From the NCBI GenBank assembly GCA_036000105.1, contig DASYGE010000012.1, positions 434,001-498,000 of the forward strand: DNA of 64,000 nt, read 5' to 3'. Position numbers and translations under genes: made by a program. The notes under the pieces were generated by a model. The model had not been told where the DNA came from and did not search any database. It worked only from the letters and a program-made list of their open reading frames with translations. This document shows, piece after piece, positions 39,597 through 47,319 of the stretch; position 1 is the first letter of the stretch, and the number at the start of each line of letters is the position of its first letter. This stretch comes from DASUBN01 sp036000105. Lineage in GTDB: Bacteria; Pseudomonadota; Gammaproteobacteria; Natronospirales; REEB76.

Positions 39597-41747
39597 ATGG
39601 ATGTGACCGCGATCCTCGATCAACTCAATCCTCCCCAGCGGGAGGCGGTGAGCGCTGAGGCCAAACCGACCCTGGTGCTGGCCGGCGCCGGCAGCGGCAA
39701 GACCCGGGTGCTGGTGCACCGTATCGCCTGGCTCCTGCAGGTGGAGAACATCTCGCCCTTCGGCATACTCGCGGTCACCTTCACCAACAAGGCGGCAGGC
39801 GAGATGCGTGCCCGGGTGGAGCGCCTCATGGGCGGCTCCGCCGCCGGCATGTGGATAGGCACCTTCCACTCCATCGCGCATCGGCTCTTGCGCCAGCATT
39901 GGCGCGAGGCGGGGTTACCCCAGGCCTTCCAGATACTCGATTCCGAGGATCAGTACCGGCTCATCCGCCGTGTGTTGAAGAGCCTGGAGCTGGATGAGTC
40001 GCGCTATCCGCCCCGCCAGGCCCAGTGGTTCATCAACTCGCGCAAGGACGACGGCTTGCGCGCCAAGAACATCCCGGACAGCGACGATCCCGTGCAGCAC
40101 AGCCTGCTCCGAGTCTACCGCGCCTACGAAGAGGCTTGCGAGCGCGGCGGCATGGTGGATTTCGCGGAACTCTTGCTGCGCTCCCACGAGTTGTGGCTCA
40201 AGAACCCGGGTTTGCTGGAGCATTACCGGCGGCGCTTCCGCCACATCCTGGTGGACGAGTTCCAGGACACCAACGCCATCCAGTACGCTTCGGTGCGCAT
40301 GCTGACTGGGGAGAGCGGCGTGCCTTTCGTGGTGGGCGACGATGACCAGTCCATCTACGGCTGGCGCGGCGCCAAGATCGAGAACATCCTGCGCTTCGAG
40401 AAGGATTTCCCCGGTACCCGGGTGATCCGCCTGGAGCAGAACTACCGCTCCACCGGCAACATCCTGAAGGCAGCCAACGCGCTCATCTCCCATAACTCCA
40501 CGCGCTTGGGCAAGAATCTGTGGACCGCCGGCAGTGACGGTGCGCCCATCCACATCTACGCCGCCTACAATGAGCAGGACGAAGCCCAGTTCATCATCGA
40601 ACGCATCAAGCACTGGCAGGACACGGGCGGTACGCGGAGCGAAGTGGCGGTGCTGTACCGCTCCAACGCCCAATCGCGGGTGTTCGAGGAGCGGCTGATG
40701 TTGGAGGGCATCCCCTACCGGGTCTATGGCGGCCTGCGCTTCTTCGAGCGCCAGGAGATCAAGGATGCGCTCGCCTATCTCAAGCTCATGGAGAACCGCA
40801 ACGACGATTCCTCCTTCGAGCGGGTGATCAACGTGCCCACCCGGGGCATAGGCACCCGCAGCGTGGAACTCCTGCGGGAACGGGCCAAGCGGGATTCCCT
40901 CTCCCTGTGGCAGGCGCTGGAAGCCATCGTTGCGGAGAAACAGCAGCCGGCCCGGGTGAGCGGGGCTTTCGAGAAGTTTGCCAAGCTGATGCACAACATC
41001 GATCTCGGCGCCCGCGGCCTGCAGCTCTACGAACAGGTGGACCAGGCGTTGCACGGCAGCGGCCTCGTGGAGTTCTACAAGGCCGAGAAGGGTGAGCGTG
41101 GCGAGGCCCGGGTGGAGAACCTGGAAGAACTCGTCAACGCCGCCCGCAGCTTCGTGCTGGAGGAAGCGGAAGGCACGACGGCCTTGTCCTCCTTCCTGTC
41201 CCATGCGGCGCTCGAGGCCGGCGAGGGCCAGGCAGAAGCCTGGGAAGATTGCGTGCAGCTCATGACGCTGCATTCCGCGAAGGGTCTCGAGTTCCCGCTG
41301 GTGTTCATCTGCGGCATGGAAGACGGCCTCTTCCCCCATGAGCGCTCGAGCGATGACCTGGAGGGCCTCGAGGAGGAGCGGCGCCTGTGCTACGTGGGCA
41401 TGACCCGCGCCATGCAGGAGCTGTTCATGAGTTACGCGGAGCAGCGCCGCCTGCACGGCATGGACAACTACGGCGTACCTTCACGCTTCCTGAGGGAACT
41501 GCCGGCGGAATTGGTGGAAGAGATCCGCCCGCGGGTTCAGGTGTCACGTCCATACACGGCCACGGCCCTGGGCGGCATGGCACCGACGGGTTTCAGCCTC
41601 GGTCAGCGGGTGCGGCATCCCACCTTCGGTGAGGGCGTGGTGCTGGATTACGAAGGCGATGGTTCCCACGCGCGGGTGCAGGTGAACTTCAAATCCGCGG
41701 GTTCCAAGTGGCTGGTGGTTGCCTACGCCAATCTCTCGCCGGTGTGA
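39597..41747 (+). CDS. uvrD: DNA helicase II, UvrD
   Basis: A 716-residue superfamily 1A helicase. Residues 29-36 are the Walker A loop (AGAGSGKT); LVDEFQDTNAIQY is motif II, VGDDDQSIYGWRGAKIEN motif III, LEQNYRS motif IV, and MTLHSAKGLEFPLVF plus YVGMTRA motifs V and VI. The C-terminal end (VRHPTFGEGVVLDYEGDGSHARVQVNF) is the UvrD tail that binds RNA polymerase and MutL. It acts in nucleotide-excision and mismatch repair, unwinding 3'-5'. The length matches the family. ATG 39597 is the family start. Confidence 0.95.
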   Translation: MDVTAILDQLNPPQREAVSAEAKPTLVLAGAGSGKTRVLVHRIAWLLQVENISPFGILAVTFTNKAAGEMRARVERLMGGSAAGMWIGTFHSIAHRLLRQHWREAGLPQAFQILDSEDQYRLIRRVLKSLELDESRYPPRQAQWFINSRKDDGLRAKNIPDSDDPVQHSLLRVYRAYEEACERGGMVDFAELLLRSHELWLKNPGLLEHYRRRFRHILVDEFQDTNAIQYASVRMLTGESGVPFVVGDDDQSIYGWRGAKIENILRFEKDFPGTRVIRLEQNYRSTGNILKAANALISHNSTRLGKNLWTAGSDGAPIHIYAAYNEQDEAQFIIERIKHWQDTGGTRSEVAVLYRSNAQSRVFEERLMLEGIPYRVYGGLRFFERQEIKDALAYLKLMENRNDDSSFERVINVPTRGIGTRSVELLRERAKRDSLSLWQALEAIVAEKQQPARVSGAFEKFAKLMHNIDLGARGLQLYEQVDQALHGSGLVEFYKAEKGERGEARVENLEELVNAARSFVLEEAEGTTALSSFLSHAALEAGEGQAEAWEDCVQLMTLHSAKGLEFPLVFICGMEDGLFPHERSSDDLEGLEEERRLCYVGMTRAMQELFMSYAEQRRLHGMDNYGVPSRFLRELPAELVEEIRPRVQVSRPYTATALGGMAPTGFSLGQRVRHPTFGEGVVLDYEGDGSHARVQVNFKSAGSKWLVVAYANLSPV

Positions 41748-41769
41748 GCGATGTCCCAGGAGAACATGT

Positions 41770-42456
41770 ATGAGTGAAGACGACAAGCAGGAACGGAAGG
41801 CGGCGAGGATCCGCCGTTATATGGCGGAGTTCAATGAAGGCTTCGAGCGGCTCTCGACCATCGGGCCCTCGGTGAGCGTGTTCGGTTCGGCCCGCACCGC
41901 GCCGGAAGATCCGCGCTATGGCCTGACGGAACGCATCGGCCGTCTGTTGTCGGATGCGGGCTTCGCAGTGGTGAGCGGTGGCGGCCCCGGCCTCATGGCG
42001 GCGGCCAACCGGGGTGCCTACGCGGGCAAATCGTCCAGCATCGGTCTCAACATCCAGTTACCCCATGAGCAGCACGTCAATCCCTATCAGGACCTGACGC
42101 TCTCGTTCCGGCACTTCTTCGCCCGCAAGGTGATGTTCGTGCGCTACGCTTGCGCCTATGTGGTGTTGCCCGGCGGCTTCGGCACCCTCGATGAACTGGC
42201 GGAGGTCCTCACTCTGATCCAGACCGGCAAGAGCCGGCGCGTGCCCATCGTGCTGGTGGAAGGCGCGTTCTGGAATGGGCTCTTGGACTGGATGAAGCAG
42301 AAGATGGCGGGCGGAGGCCTGATAGGCCCAGAGGATCTGGAACTGTTGCGGGTGGTGGAGAGAGCAGAGGAAGTATTGCCGGCCATCCTCCAGCATTACG
42401 GCGAACGTCACTACAGCCCGACGCCTGAAGAAGACGACATCATGTTCGAGCTCTAG
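41770..42456 (+). CDS. LOG-family (TIGR00730) Rossmann-fold protein
   Basis: A 228-residue protein with SVSVFGSARTAP, VVSGGGPGLMAAANRGA and the LOG motif LPGGFGTLDELAEVLTLIQ. Plant LOG proteins release cytokinins from riboside monophosphates, and some bacterial members do the same; many are purine-nucleotide ribohydrolases. The bacterial in vivo role is open. The ATG at 41770 is preferred over the longer frame. The gene runs 22 bases after uvrD and overlaps the convergent DUF2007 gene by four bases. Confidence 0.85.
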   Translation: MSEDDKQERKAARIRRYMAEFNEGFERLSTIGPSVSVFGSARTAPEDPRYGLTERIGRLLSDAGFAVVSGGGPGLMAAANRGAYAGKSSSIGLNIQLPHEQHVNPYQDLTLSFRHFFARKVMFVRYACAYVVLPGGFGTLDELAEVLTLIQTGKSRRVPIVLVEGAFWNGLLDWMKQKMAGGGLIGPEDLELLRVVERAEEVLPAILQHYGERHYSPTPEEDDIMFEL

Positions 42457-42722
42457 GAGCCCGGGCGGTCTCCCGTATCGTCTTTGTCCACTTCATCCAG
42501 CACCGCTGAATAATCCGTCGCCAGCACTTCCCGCGCGGCCTTCGCATCGCCCCGCGTCACCCGGAGCTTGATGCCGCCCAGGGCGATGGAGTAGAGCCAG
42601 TCCATCTGCACCATCTGCTCGTCGAACAGCTGCGCTTCTATGCCTTCCGCCAAGAGCCGGCCCAGCGCGATGTGCGCATCGATGACTTTGTCGTAAGTGG
42701 CGATGGTGACGAATTCGTCCAT
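42453..42722 (-). CDS. DUF2007-type putative signal-transducing protein
   Basis: An 89-residue protein recognised by FVTIATYDKVIDAHIALGRLLAEGIEAQLFDEQMVQ and GGIKLRVTRGDAKAAREVLA, the DUF2007 pattern. The fold is predicted to be small alpha/beta, with nothing known about function. ATG 42722 is preferred because the frame upstream adds 48 residues that do not resemble the family. It overlaps the LOG gene tail to tail. Confidence 0.8.
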   Translation of the reverse strand: MDEFVTIATYDKVIDAHIALGRLLAEGIEAQLFDEQMVQMDWLYSIALGGIKLRVTRGDAKAAREVLATDYSAVLDEVDKDDTGDRPGS

Positions 42723-42934
42723 ATCCGCGCGCAGGTCTTTTGGGGGTGGAGGTTCGCGGGGCTCACGCCAGCCTTGCACGCTTTCCCTGAGGGGCAGCGC
42801 GAGGGTGCGCACCAGATGGGTCAGAGCGGCGATGCTGAACACGGCCCCCCCCGCGTCGGCCGGCAAGCGGTCTTAGAGAACAATTAAAGCACAACTGCGA
42901 CGGGCTCGGATTACAGCAGTACTTGGATATAGGC

Positions 42935-43133
42935 GTGATGCCGGGAGCATCACCCGCGAAACAGTCACGTAAGTGACTGTTTCGGCGGAGAAGCGTCCGG
43001 GCCTGTACCGGACGCGACGAATCTGTAAAAGGCCAAGGATGGCCTTTTACAGAAGAGATATAAAAGACCCCGGCGGTAAGGGGACCGCCGGGGAGAGCCT
43101 TCTTGGCTGGAGGTGATTGGTGCTACTGCACCA
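42935..43133. repeat. Array of six consecutive hairpins
   Basis: Hairpins follow one another: GTGATGC-5-GCATCAC (42935-42953); CGAAACAGTCAC-4-GTGACTGTTTCG (42957-42984); GCGTCCGG-7-CCGGACGC (42993-43015); TCTGTAAAAGGCCA-4-TGGCCTTTTACAGA (43022-43053); CCCCGGCGGT-6-ACCGCCGGGG (43068-43093); TGGTGC-4-GCACCA (43118-43133). A further stem, CCGCCAT-3-ATGGCGG, lies at 43194-43210. The first stem carries GCCGGGAGCA, the loop motif of the type II core at 24.3 kb. The sequences are otherwise unrelated. Bases 42723-42934 and 43252-43342 show nothing else. Confidence 0.7.
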
Positions 43134-43251
43134 CATCGATGGGCCTGAATCCTTTCGTCCTACCCGGGCCCCGGTCCTAGATACATCCTTGTCCCGCCAT
43201 TCCATGGCGGTTCAGGCAGGTGTTACTCTGGCCCTGGCGGGTGAGGCTTAA
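43120..43251 (+). CDS. Possible 43-residue peptide, doubtful
   Basis: A GTG-initiated frame inside the hairpin-rich gap, with an excellent site GGAGG (43109-43113) six bases upstream. The product begins with hydrophobic and histidine residues (LLHHIDGPESF) and ends AVQAGVTLALAGEA. The hairpin TGGTGC-TACT-GCACCA covers its start codon, so it could control initiation. No family is recognised; a chance frame in this setting is quite possible. Confidence 0.25.
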   Translation: MLLHHIDGPESFRPTRAPVLDTSLSRHSMAVQAGVTLALAGEA

Positions 43252-43342
43252 AGCCAGCGGATGCCGACAGAAGCCGTAGGACAATCCCTACAAGCTCCTA
43301 GAGCTCCGCCCGCTCGGGCGACCCTGAAGGAAACCGCTCCTT

Positions 43343-44299
43343 ATGGCCGACTACTACCCACCCCTGGAGCCCTATGCCGTCCACCGCCTGGCGGTGGATC
43401 AGCCCCACGAGGTCTATGTCGAAGAGTGCGGCAACCCCCAGGGGCTGCCGGTGGTGTTCGTGCACGGCGGCCCGGGCGGCGGCTGCACCCCGGATAACCG
43501 GCGCTTCTTCGATCCCGCCCGCTACCGCATCGTGCTGTTCGACCAGCGGGGCTGCGGCCGCTCCCGTCCCCACGCGGAACTCGCCGGCAACACCAGCCCC
43601 GCTCTCGTGGCCGACATGGAGAGCATCCGCAGGCTGCTCGGCATCGAGAAGTGGGTGGTGTTCGGCGGCTCCTGGGGTTCGACCCTAGCGCTGCTCTACG
43701 CCGAGACCCACCCGGAGCGGGTGCGGGCTCTGGTGTTGCGCGGCATCTTCCTCGCCACCCGCGCGGAACTCGACTGGTTCTATTACTCCGGTCTCAAGCA
43801 CATCTTCCCGGAGCACTACGATGACTTCCTTTCGCTCATCCCCACAGCGGAACGCGGCGATCTGCTGCGGGCTTATTACCGGCGTCTCACGGATGCGGAC
43901 CTGGAAGTGCGTCGGCGTACGGCGGAAGCCTGGTCACTGTTCGAGGCGCGCTGTTCGACGCTCTTGCCCAGCGATTCCCTGGTGAGCCTCTACACCGGGC
44001 CCGAGGTGGCCATCGCCGTCTCGCGCATCGAATGCCATTACTTCATCAACGGCTGCTTCCTGGCTGAGGATCAGCTGATTCGCGATGTGCGCCGGGTGCG
44101 TGGCATCCCGGGGGTCATCGTGCAGGGCCGTTACGATGTGGTCTGCCCGCCGGTGTCCGCCTGGCGCTTGAAGCAGGCCTGGCCGGAGGCGGAGTTGCAC
44201 ATCATCCCGGACGCAGGCCATGCGGCCGGCGAACCCAGCACGCGCAGCAAGCTCGTGGAACTCACGGACCGTTTTGCCCGGGAGCTTCCCGTCCTGTGA
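43343..44299 (+). CDS. pip: Proline iminopeptidase
   Basis: A 318-residue alpha/beta hydrolase of peptidase family S33. VVFVHGGPGGGCTPDNRRFFDP holds the oxyanion HGGPGG motif; the nucleophile is S110 in FGGSWGST; GRYDVVCPP and DAGHAAGE supply Asp and His. DQRGCGRS and a helical cap (SALLPTAERGDLLRAYYRRL-like) fit the family. It releases N-terminal proline from peptides in the cytosol. AAGGA precedes the ATG. It is coupled to dtd by a GTGA overlap. Confidence 0.92.
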   Translation: MADYYPPLEPYAVHRLAVDQPHEVYVEECGNPQGLPVVFVHGGPGGGCTPDNRRFFDPARYRIVLFDQRGCGRSRPHAELAGNTSPALVADMESIRRLLGIEKWVVFGGSWGSTLALLYAETHPERVRALVLRGIFLATRAELDWFYYSGLKHIFPEHYDDFLSLIPTAERGDLLRAYYRRLTDADLEVRRRTAEAWSLFEARCSTLLPSDSLVSLYTGPEVAIAVSRIECHYFINGCFLAEDQLIRDVRRVRGIPGVIVQGRYDVVCPPVSAWRLKQAWPEAELHIIPDAGHAAGEPSTRSKLVELTDRFARELPVL

Positions 44300-44748
44300 T
44301 CGGGCTCTTGCAGCGGGTGAGCGAGGCCTCGGTGACGGTGGCTGGGGCGAGGGTGGCCGGTATAGGCCGCGGACTCCTGGTGCTCATCGGTGTGGAGCAG
44401 GGCGATGGCTTCCCTGAAGCCGACCGCTTGCTGGAAAGGCTCCTCAGCTACCGTGTGTTCCCCGACAGCGAAGGTCGCATGAACCTGGACCTGACCCAGG
44501 TGCAGGGCGGGCTCCTCCTGGTGCCGCAGTTCACCCTGGCGGCCGATACCCGGAAAGGCAAACGGCCGAGCTTCACGCCGGCGGCCTCGCCTGCCGATGG
44601 CGAGCGCCTCTTCAGCTATATATGTGCCCGTGCTGCCGGCTTGCATAGCCCGGTGGGTTGCGGGGTGTTCGGCGCCGACATGCAGGTGGGCCTCACGAAC
44701 GACGGACCGGTCACCTTCTGGCTGGAGATGCCGCCGGATGGGGCTTGA
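44296..44748 (+). CDS. dtd: D-aminoacyl-tRNA deacylase
   Basis: A 150-residue protein with the DTD signatures: LLQRVSEASVTVAG at the N-terminus, PQFTLAADTRKGKRPSF (usually SQFTL) and the C-terminal NDGPVTFWLE with the GP cross-subunit motif. It hydrolyses D-aminoacyl-tRNAs and thereby protects translation. The start is a GTG overlapping the stop of pip. The SQ to PQ change in the second motif is a small departure from the usual consensus. Confidence 0.92.
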   Translation: MIGLLQRVSEASVTVAGARVAGIGRGLLVLIGVEQGDGFPEADRLLERLLSYRVFPDSEGRMNLDLTQVQGGLLLVPQFTLAADTRKGKRPSFTPAASPADGERLFSYICARAAGLHSPVGCGVFGADMQVGLTNDGPVTFWLEMPPDGA

Positions 44749-44754
44749 GGTGCA

Positions 44755-44782
44755 TTGACGAAGACGGCTTTTGGCCTATGCT
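44755..44782 (+). promoter_or_regulatory. Sigma-70-type promoter for the hisA-like gene
   Basis: TTGACG (44755-44760) and TATGCT (44777-44782) are separated by 16 bases and match the consensus well. Transcription would start near 44789, leaving a leader of about 215 bases before the hisA-like ATG. Confidence 0.6.
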
Positions 44783-44955
44783 ATAGAAACGCTCCCCGTG
44801 ACCGAATCTGAGAACCTTAAGGCACATCTCGCCAGCGCTCCCCGCAACACCCATGGGTCCCATCCACTACTGAGTCTCCCATGCAATGTCCTGAGCTATT
44901 GAGCCACGACAGGGGTATGCCGTGCCCACCGCATAGGTGTTGCGCGCGCGAGTCT

Positions 44956-44980
44956 GCACAAGCCCATGGACGGCTTGTGC
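44956..44980 (+). promoter_or_regulatory. Hairpin in the hisA-like leader
   Basis: GCACAAGCC pairs with GGCTTGTGC across a seven-base loop in the transcribed leader, 25 bases before the ATG at 45006. A 44-codon frame (44881-45015) covers it and stops within the hisA-like start, which could couple translation. It has only a few scattered His codons, so classical his attenuation is not supported. Confidence 0.45.
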
Positions 44981-45005
44981 GGAAATCATATAAAGGACGA
45001 CTCGC

Positions 45006-45740
45006 ATGTTGTTGATCCCCTCCATGGAACTGAAGGGCGGCAAGTGCGTGCGCCGCAAGCCAGGCAAGGGCAACGAGACCACGGCCTATGCCGATGATCC
45101 GGTGGCGCTGGCACGCCAGTGGGTGAAGGCGGGCGCGCGGCGCCTGCATGTGAGCGATCTCGACAGTCTCGCTTCCGGCAAACCGGCGCACACGGCGCTC
45201 TTGCGGGAGATCGTGGCCGCCTGCCCCGGCGTGCCGGTGCAGGTGGGCGGCGGCATGCGTAGCGAAGAGACAGTGCTTCCCTATATAGAAGCAGGCGCGG
45301 ATTTCGTGGTGCTCGGCACCCGTGCCGCCACTGCACCCCATCTCGTCAACGATCTCTGTCTCGAATACCCGGGCCACATCATCGTGAGCCTGGACGCCAA
45401 GAACGGCAAAGTGGCGGCCGAAGGCTGGTCGAAGATGTCGGACACGGACGTGACGGAGGTGGCGGAACACTTCCAGCGGGAAGGCGTAGCCGCCATCGTG
45501 TATACCCCGGTGGGTGACGCTGCCGTGGGCGGGATGCAGGCGGCGGCGGAAGTGGCACGCGTCCTCGCCATCCCGGTGATCGCCGCAGGCAGCGTGGCTA
45601 CGCTTGAGGATGTGCGGGCCCTGTGCGGGGCGGTGGGCCAGGACCTTCTGGGCGCTATCGTCGGCGACGGTCTGAACGGCGGCGCTTTGGACCTAGGCCA
45701 GGCGCAGAAGCTCGCCGACAGTCTCAGTACCAAGGCCTGA
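45006..45740 (+). CDS. hisA: HisA-like ProFAR isomerase (Glu at the first catalytic position)
   Basis: A 244-residue (beta-alpha)8 barrel. The start MLLIPSMELKGGKCVRRKPG corresponds to HisA MLIIPAIDLKDGKCVRL; residue 8, the catalytic Asp, is Glu here. D130 (SLDAKNGKVAAEGW) is in the place of the second catalytic Asp. Phosphate sites are GGGMRSEETV and AAGSVAT. It would isomerise ProFAR to PRFAR in histidine synthesis. Instead of lying in a his cluster it stands alone ahead of tatABC, although his genes often precede tatA in proteobacteria. Reduced or altered activity is possible. Confidence 0.82.
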   Translation: MLLIPSMELKGGKCVRRKPGKGNETTAYADDPVALARQWVKAGARRLHVSDLDSLASGKPAHTALLREIVAACPGVPVQVGGGMRSEETVLPYIEAGADFVVLGTRAATAPHLVNDLCLEYPGHIIVSLDAKNGKVAAEGWSKMSDTDVTEVAEHFQREGVAAIVYTPVGDAAVGGMQAAAEVARVLAIPVIAAGSVATLEDVRALCGAVGQDLLGAIVGDGLNGGALDLGQAQKLADSLSTKA

Positions 45741-45752
45741 CGCCGTTTATTC

Positions 45753-45972
45753 CTGTTATTCCCGCGAGCCGCTTCGCTTGCATTCTGATCGGAAAGGTTT
45801 TCCTAACCTTTCCGATTCGCTCGCGCGGTAGAACCCGTGCGCACCGTCCCCTTCGCATCGTGCTACGGGTCCGACCCAGGGCCGTCTTCCTGACGGCCCG
45901 CTCACTGCTGTGCAGTGAGCCCCCGTGTTCAGGTCCAAGCGGCATTTATTCCAGTAATTGCTGTTATTCCCG
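45753..45972. repeat. Hairpin array framed by a 12-base direct repeat
   Basis: CTGTTATTCCCG occurs at 45753-45764 and again at 45961-45972, each preceded by TTTATTCC. Between them are three hairpins: ATCGGAAAGGTT-5-AACCTTTCCGAT (45788-45816), GGGCCGTC-5-GACGGCCC (45879-45899) and GCTCACTGC-3-GCAGTGAGC (45900-45920). The first two share the loop TTCCT. It fills the 316-base gap between hisA and tatA, and the tatA promoter must lie in or after it. Confidence 0.65.
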
Positions 45973-46056
45973 GTATGTTTGCAGGGGTCAGTGCGGGGTA
46001 AAATATCCCTCTCTACCACTGCTCCGGACGGGCAAACGCGCCCGCAGGTCATTTCC

Positions 46057-46260
46057 ATGGAATTCAGCGTCGGCAAACTCCTCCTGCTCCTCATAATCAT
46101 CGTGCTGGTATTCGGCACCAGCAAGCTGCCCAAGATCGGCGAGGATCTCGGCAAAGCGATGCGCAGCTTCAAGAAAGCCATGCACGACGGTGACAGCCCG
46201 GGCGGCAACGCCGGCGGTGACGGCAAGCCCGGCTCCGGGACCCCGAACGACAAGCATTGA
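46057..46260 (+). CDS. tatA: Twin-arginine translocase subunit TatA
   Basis: A 67-residue protein with the TatA layout: a short membrane helix (VGKLLLLLIIIVLVFGTSKLP), the FG hinge, then an amphipathic helix (IGEDLGKAMRSFKKAMHDG) and a polar glycine-rich tail. TatA forms the variable pore that carries folded proteins across the inner membrane. ATG 46057 has AGGT about eight bases upstream. It leads the tatABC operon. Confidence 0.93.
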   Translation: MEFSVGKLLLLLIIIVLVFGTSKLPKIGEDLGKAMRSFKKAMHDGDSPGGNAGGDGKPGSGTPNDKH

Positions 46261-46271
46261 TGCCTTAAGCC

Positions 46272-46550
46272 ATGTTCGAGGGCAGCTTCTGGGAACTCTC
46301 GCTCATCTTCGTGCTGGCGCTCATCGTCTTCGGACCGGAGCGCCTGCCGGGGCTGGCCCGTACCGTGGGCCTGTGGGTGGGCAAAGCGCGCGCCATGTTG
46401 CGCAACTTCAACGAGCAGATCGAGCGTGAGCTGGCGGCCGAAGAGATGAAACGTGCTGCCGCCGCCGCGCGTGGCGGCGTCGAGGCGGCCGCGAGTGAAG
46501 TGAAGAGCGTGGTCTCCGATACGGTGAAGCATGGCGGCCCCAGAGGATAA
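46272..46550 (+). CDS. tatB: Twin-arginine translocase subunit TatB
   Basis: A 92-residue protein: MFEGSFWELSLIFVLALIVFGPERLPGLARTVGLWVGKAR is the TatB membrane helix and hinge (E and P in the helix end), followed by a charged amphipathic helix (NEQIERELAAEEMKRAA). TatB binds the signal peptide together with TatC. It is shorter than the E. coli protein, as in many related genomes. It overlaps tatC by 20 bases. Confidence 0.93.
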   Translation: MFEGSFWELSLIFVLALIVFGPERLPGLARTVGLWVGKARAMLRNFNEQIERELAAEEMKRAAAAARGGVEAAASEVKSVVSDTVKHGGPRG

Positions 46551-47319
46551 TCCGCCCGGCGAGTCCATCGTCAGCCCCACGCTGATCGCCCATATCCTGG
46601 AGCTGCGCCGCCGGCTGCTGCATTCGGTGGCCACGCTGCTCATCATCTTCTTCTGCATGTTCCCCTTCCAGAACCGGGTCTTCGAGTGGGTGGCGCGGCC
46701 CATGCTGGAGCGCCTGCCGGAAGGCAGCAGCATGATCGCCACTGGCGTGGCCTCGCCGTTCATGACGCCCATGAAACTCACCTTGGTGGTGGCGCTGTTC
46801 CTCGCGGTGCCGGTGTTTCTCTACCATCTGTGGCGTTTCATCTCGCCCGCCCTCTATAAGAGCGAGCGACGCATGTTCCTGCCGCTGCTCGTGTCCAGCG
46901 TGCTGTTCTTCTATGCAGGCGTGGCCTTCGCGTACTTCGTGCTGTTCCCGGTGGCTTTCGCCTTCCTTACCACGGCGGCGCCGGCCGGCGTGAAGGTGAT
47001 GACTGACATCAACGCGTATCTCGATTTCGTGCTCACCATCTTCTTCGCCTTCGGCCTCGCCTTCGAGGTGCCGGTAGCCATCGTGCTCATGGTGTGGGCG
47101 GGCTTCGTCTCGCCGCGGCGTCTGAAGAAAGTGCGGCCCTATGCACTAGTGGGCGCCTTCTTCGTCGGTATGCTCCTGGCGCCGCCGGACGTGGTGTCCA
47201 TGACGCTCCTGGCGGTGCCCATCTATCTGCTCTACGAGATCGGCATGATCATGGCGCGGTTGATGGTGCCTGGCTCCCGGGAGGTGGATGCGCAGCAGGA
47301 AGAAGAGAAGCAGGCGTGA
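46531..47319 (+). CDS. tatC: Twin-arginine translocase subunit TatC
   Basis: A 262-residue protein with six membrane helices and TatC signatures: HILELRRRLLHSVATLL at the start, the MTPMKLTLVVALFLAVPVFLYHLWRFISPALYKSERR loop and AFGLAFEVPVAIVLMVWAGFVSPRRLKKVRPYALVGAFFVGMLLAPPDVVSM. It is the receptor for the twin-arginine signal. The start lies inside tatB (20-base overlap), so expression is coupled. A GNAT gene follows with a GTGA overlap. Confidence 0.95.
   Translation: MAAPEDNPPGESIVSPTLIAHILELRRRLLHSVATLLIIFFCMFPFQNRVFEWVARPMLERLPEGSSMIATGVASPFMTPMKLTLVVALFLAVPVFLYHLWRFISPALYKSERRMFLPLLVSSVLFFYAGVAFAYFVLFPVAFAFLTTAAPAGVKVMTDINAYLDFVLTIFFAFGLAFEVPVAIVLMVWAGFVSPRRLKKVRPYALVGAFFVGMLLAPPDVVSMTLLAVPIYLLYEIGMIMARLMVPGSREVDAQQEEEKQA

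Noticed and set aside
39915..41456. Long open frame (513 codons) on the strand opposite uvrD
   Set aside because: It lies wholly within uvrD, which has all helicase motifs. GC-rich codon use leaves the antisense frame open, and its translation resembles no family.
42935..43210. CRISPR array
   Set aside because: The hairpins have different sequences and irregular spacing, with no constant repeat or spacer and no cas genes.
43100..43215. tRNA or known riboswitch in the hairpin-rich gap
   Set aside because: No tRNA cloverleaf, TpsiC consensus or CCA-proximal stem can be built, and I recognise no riboswitch core.
44789..45005. Classical histidine attenuator ahead of the hisA-like gene
   Set aside because: The leader frames contain only a few scattered His codons, no run of them, and the hairpin is not followed by a T-run.
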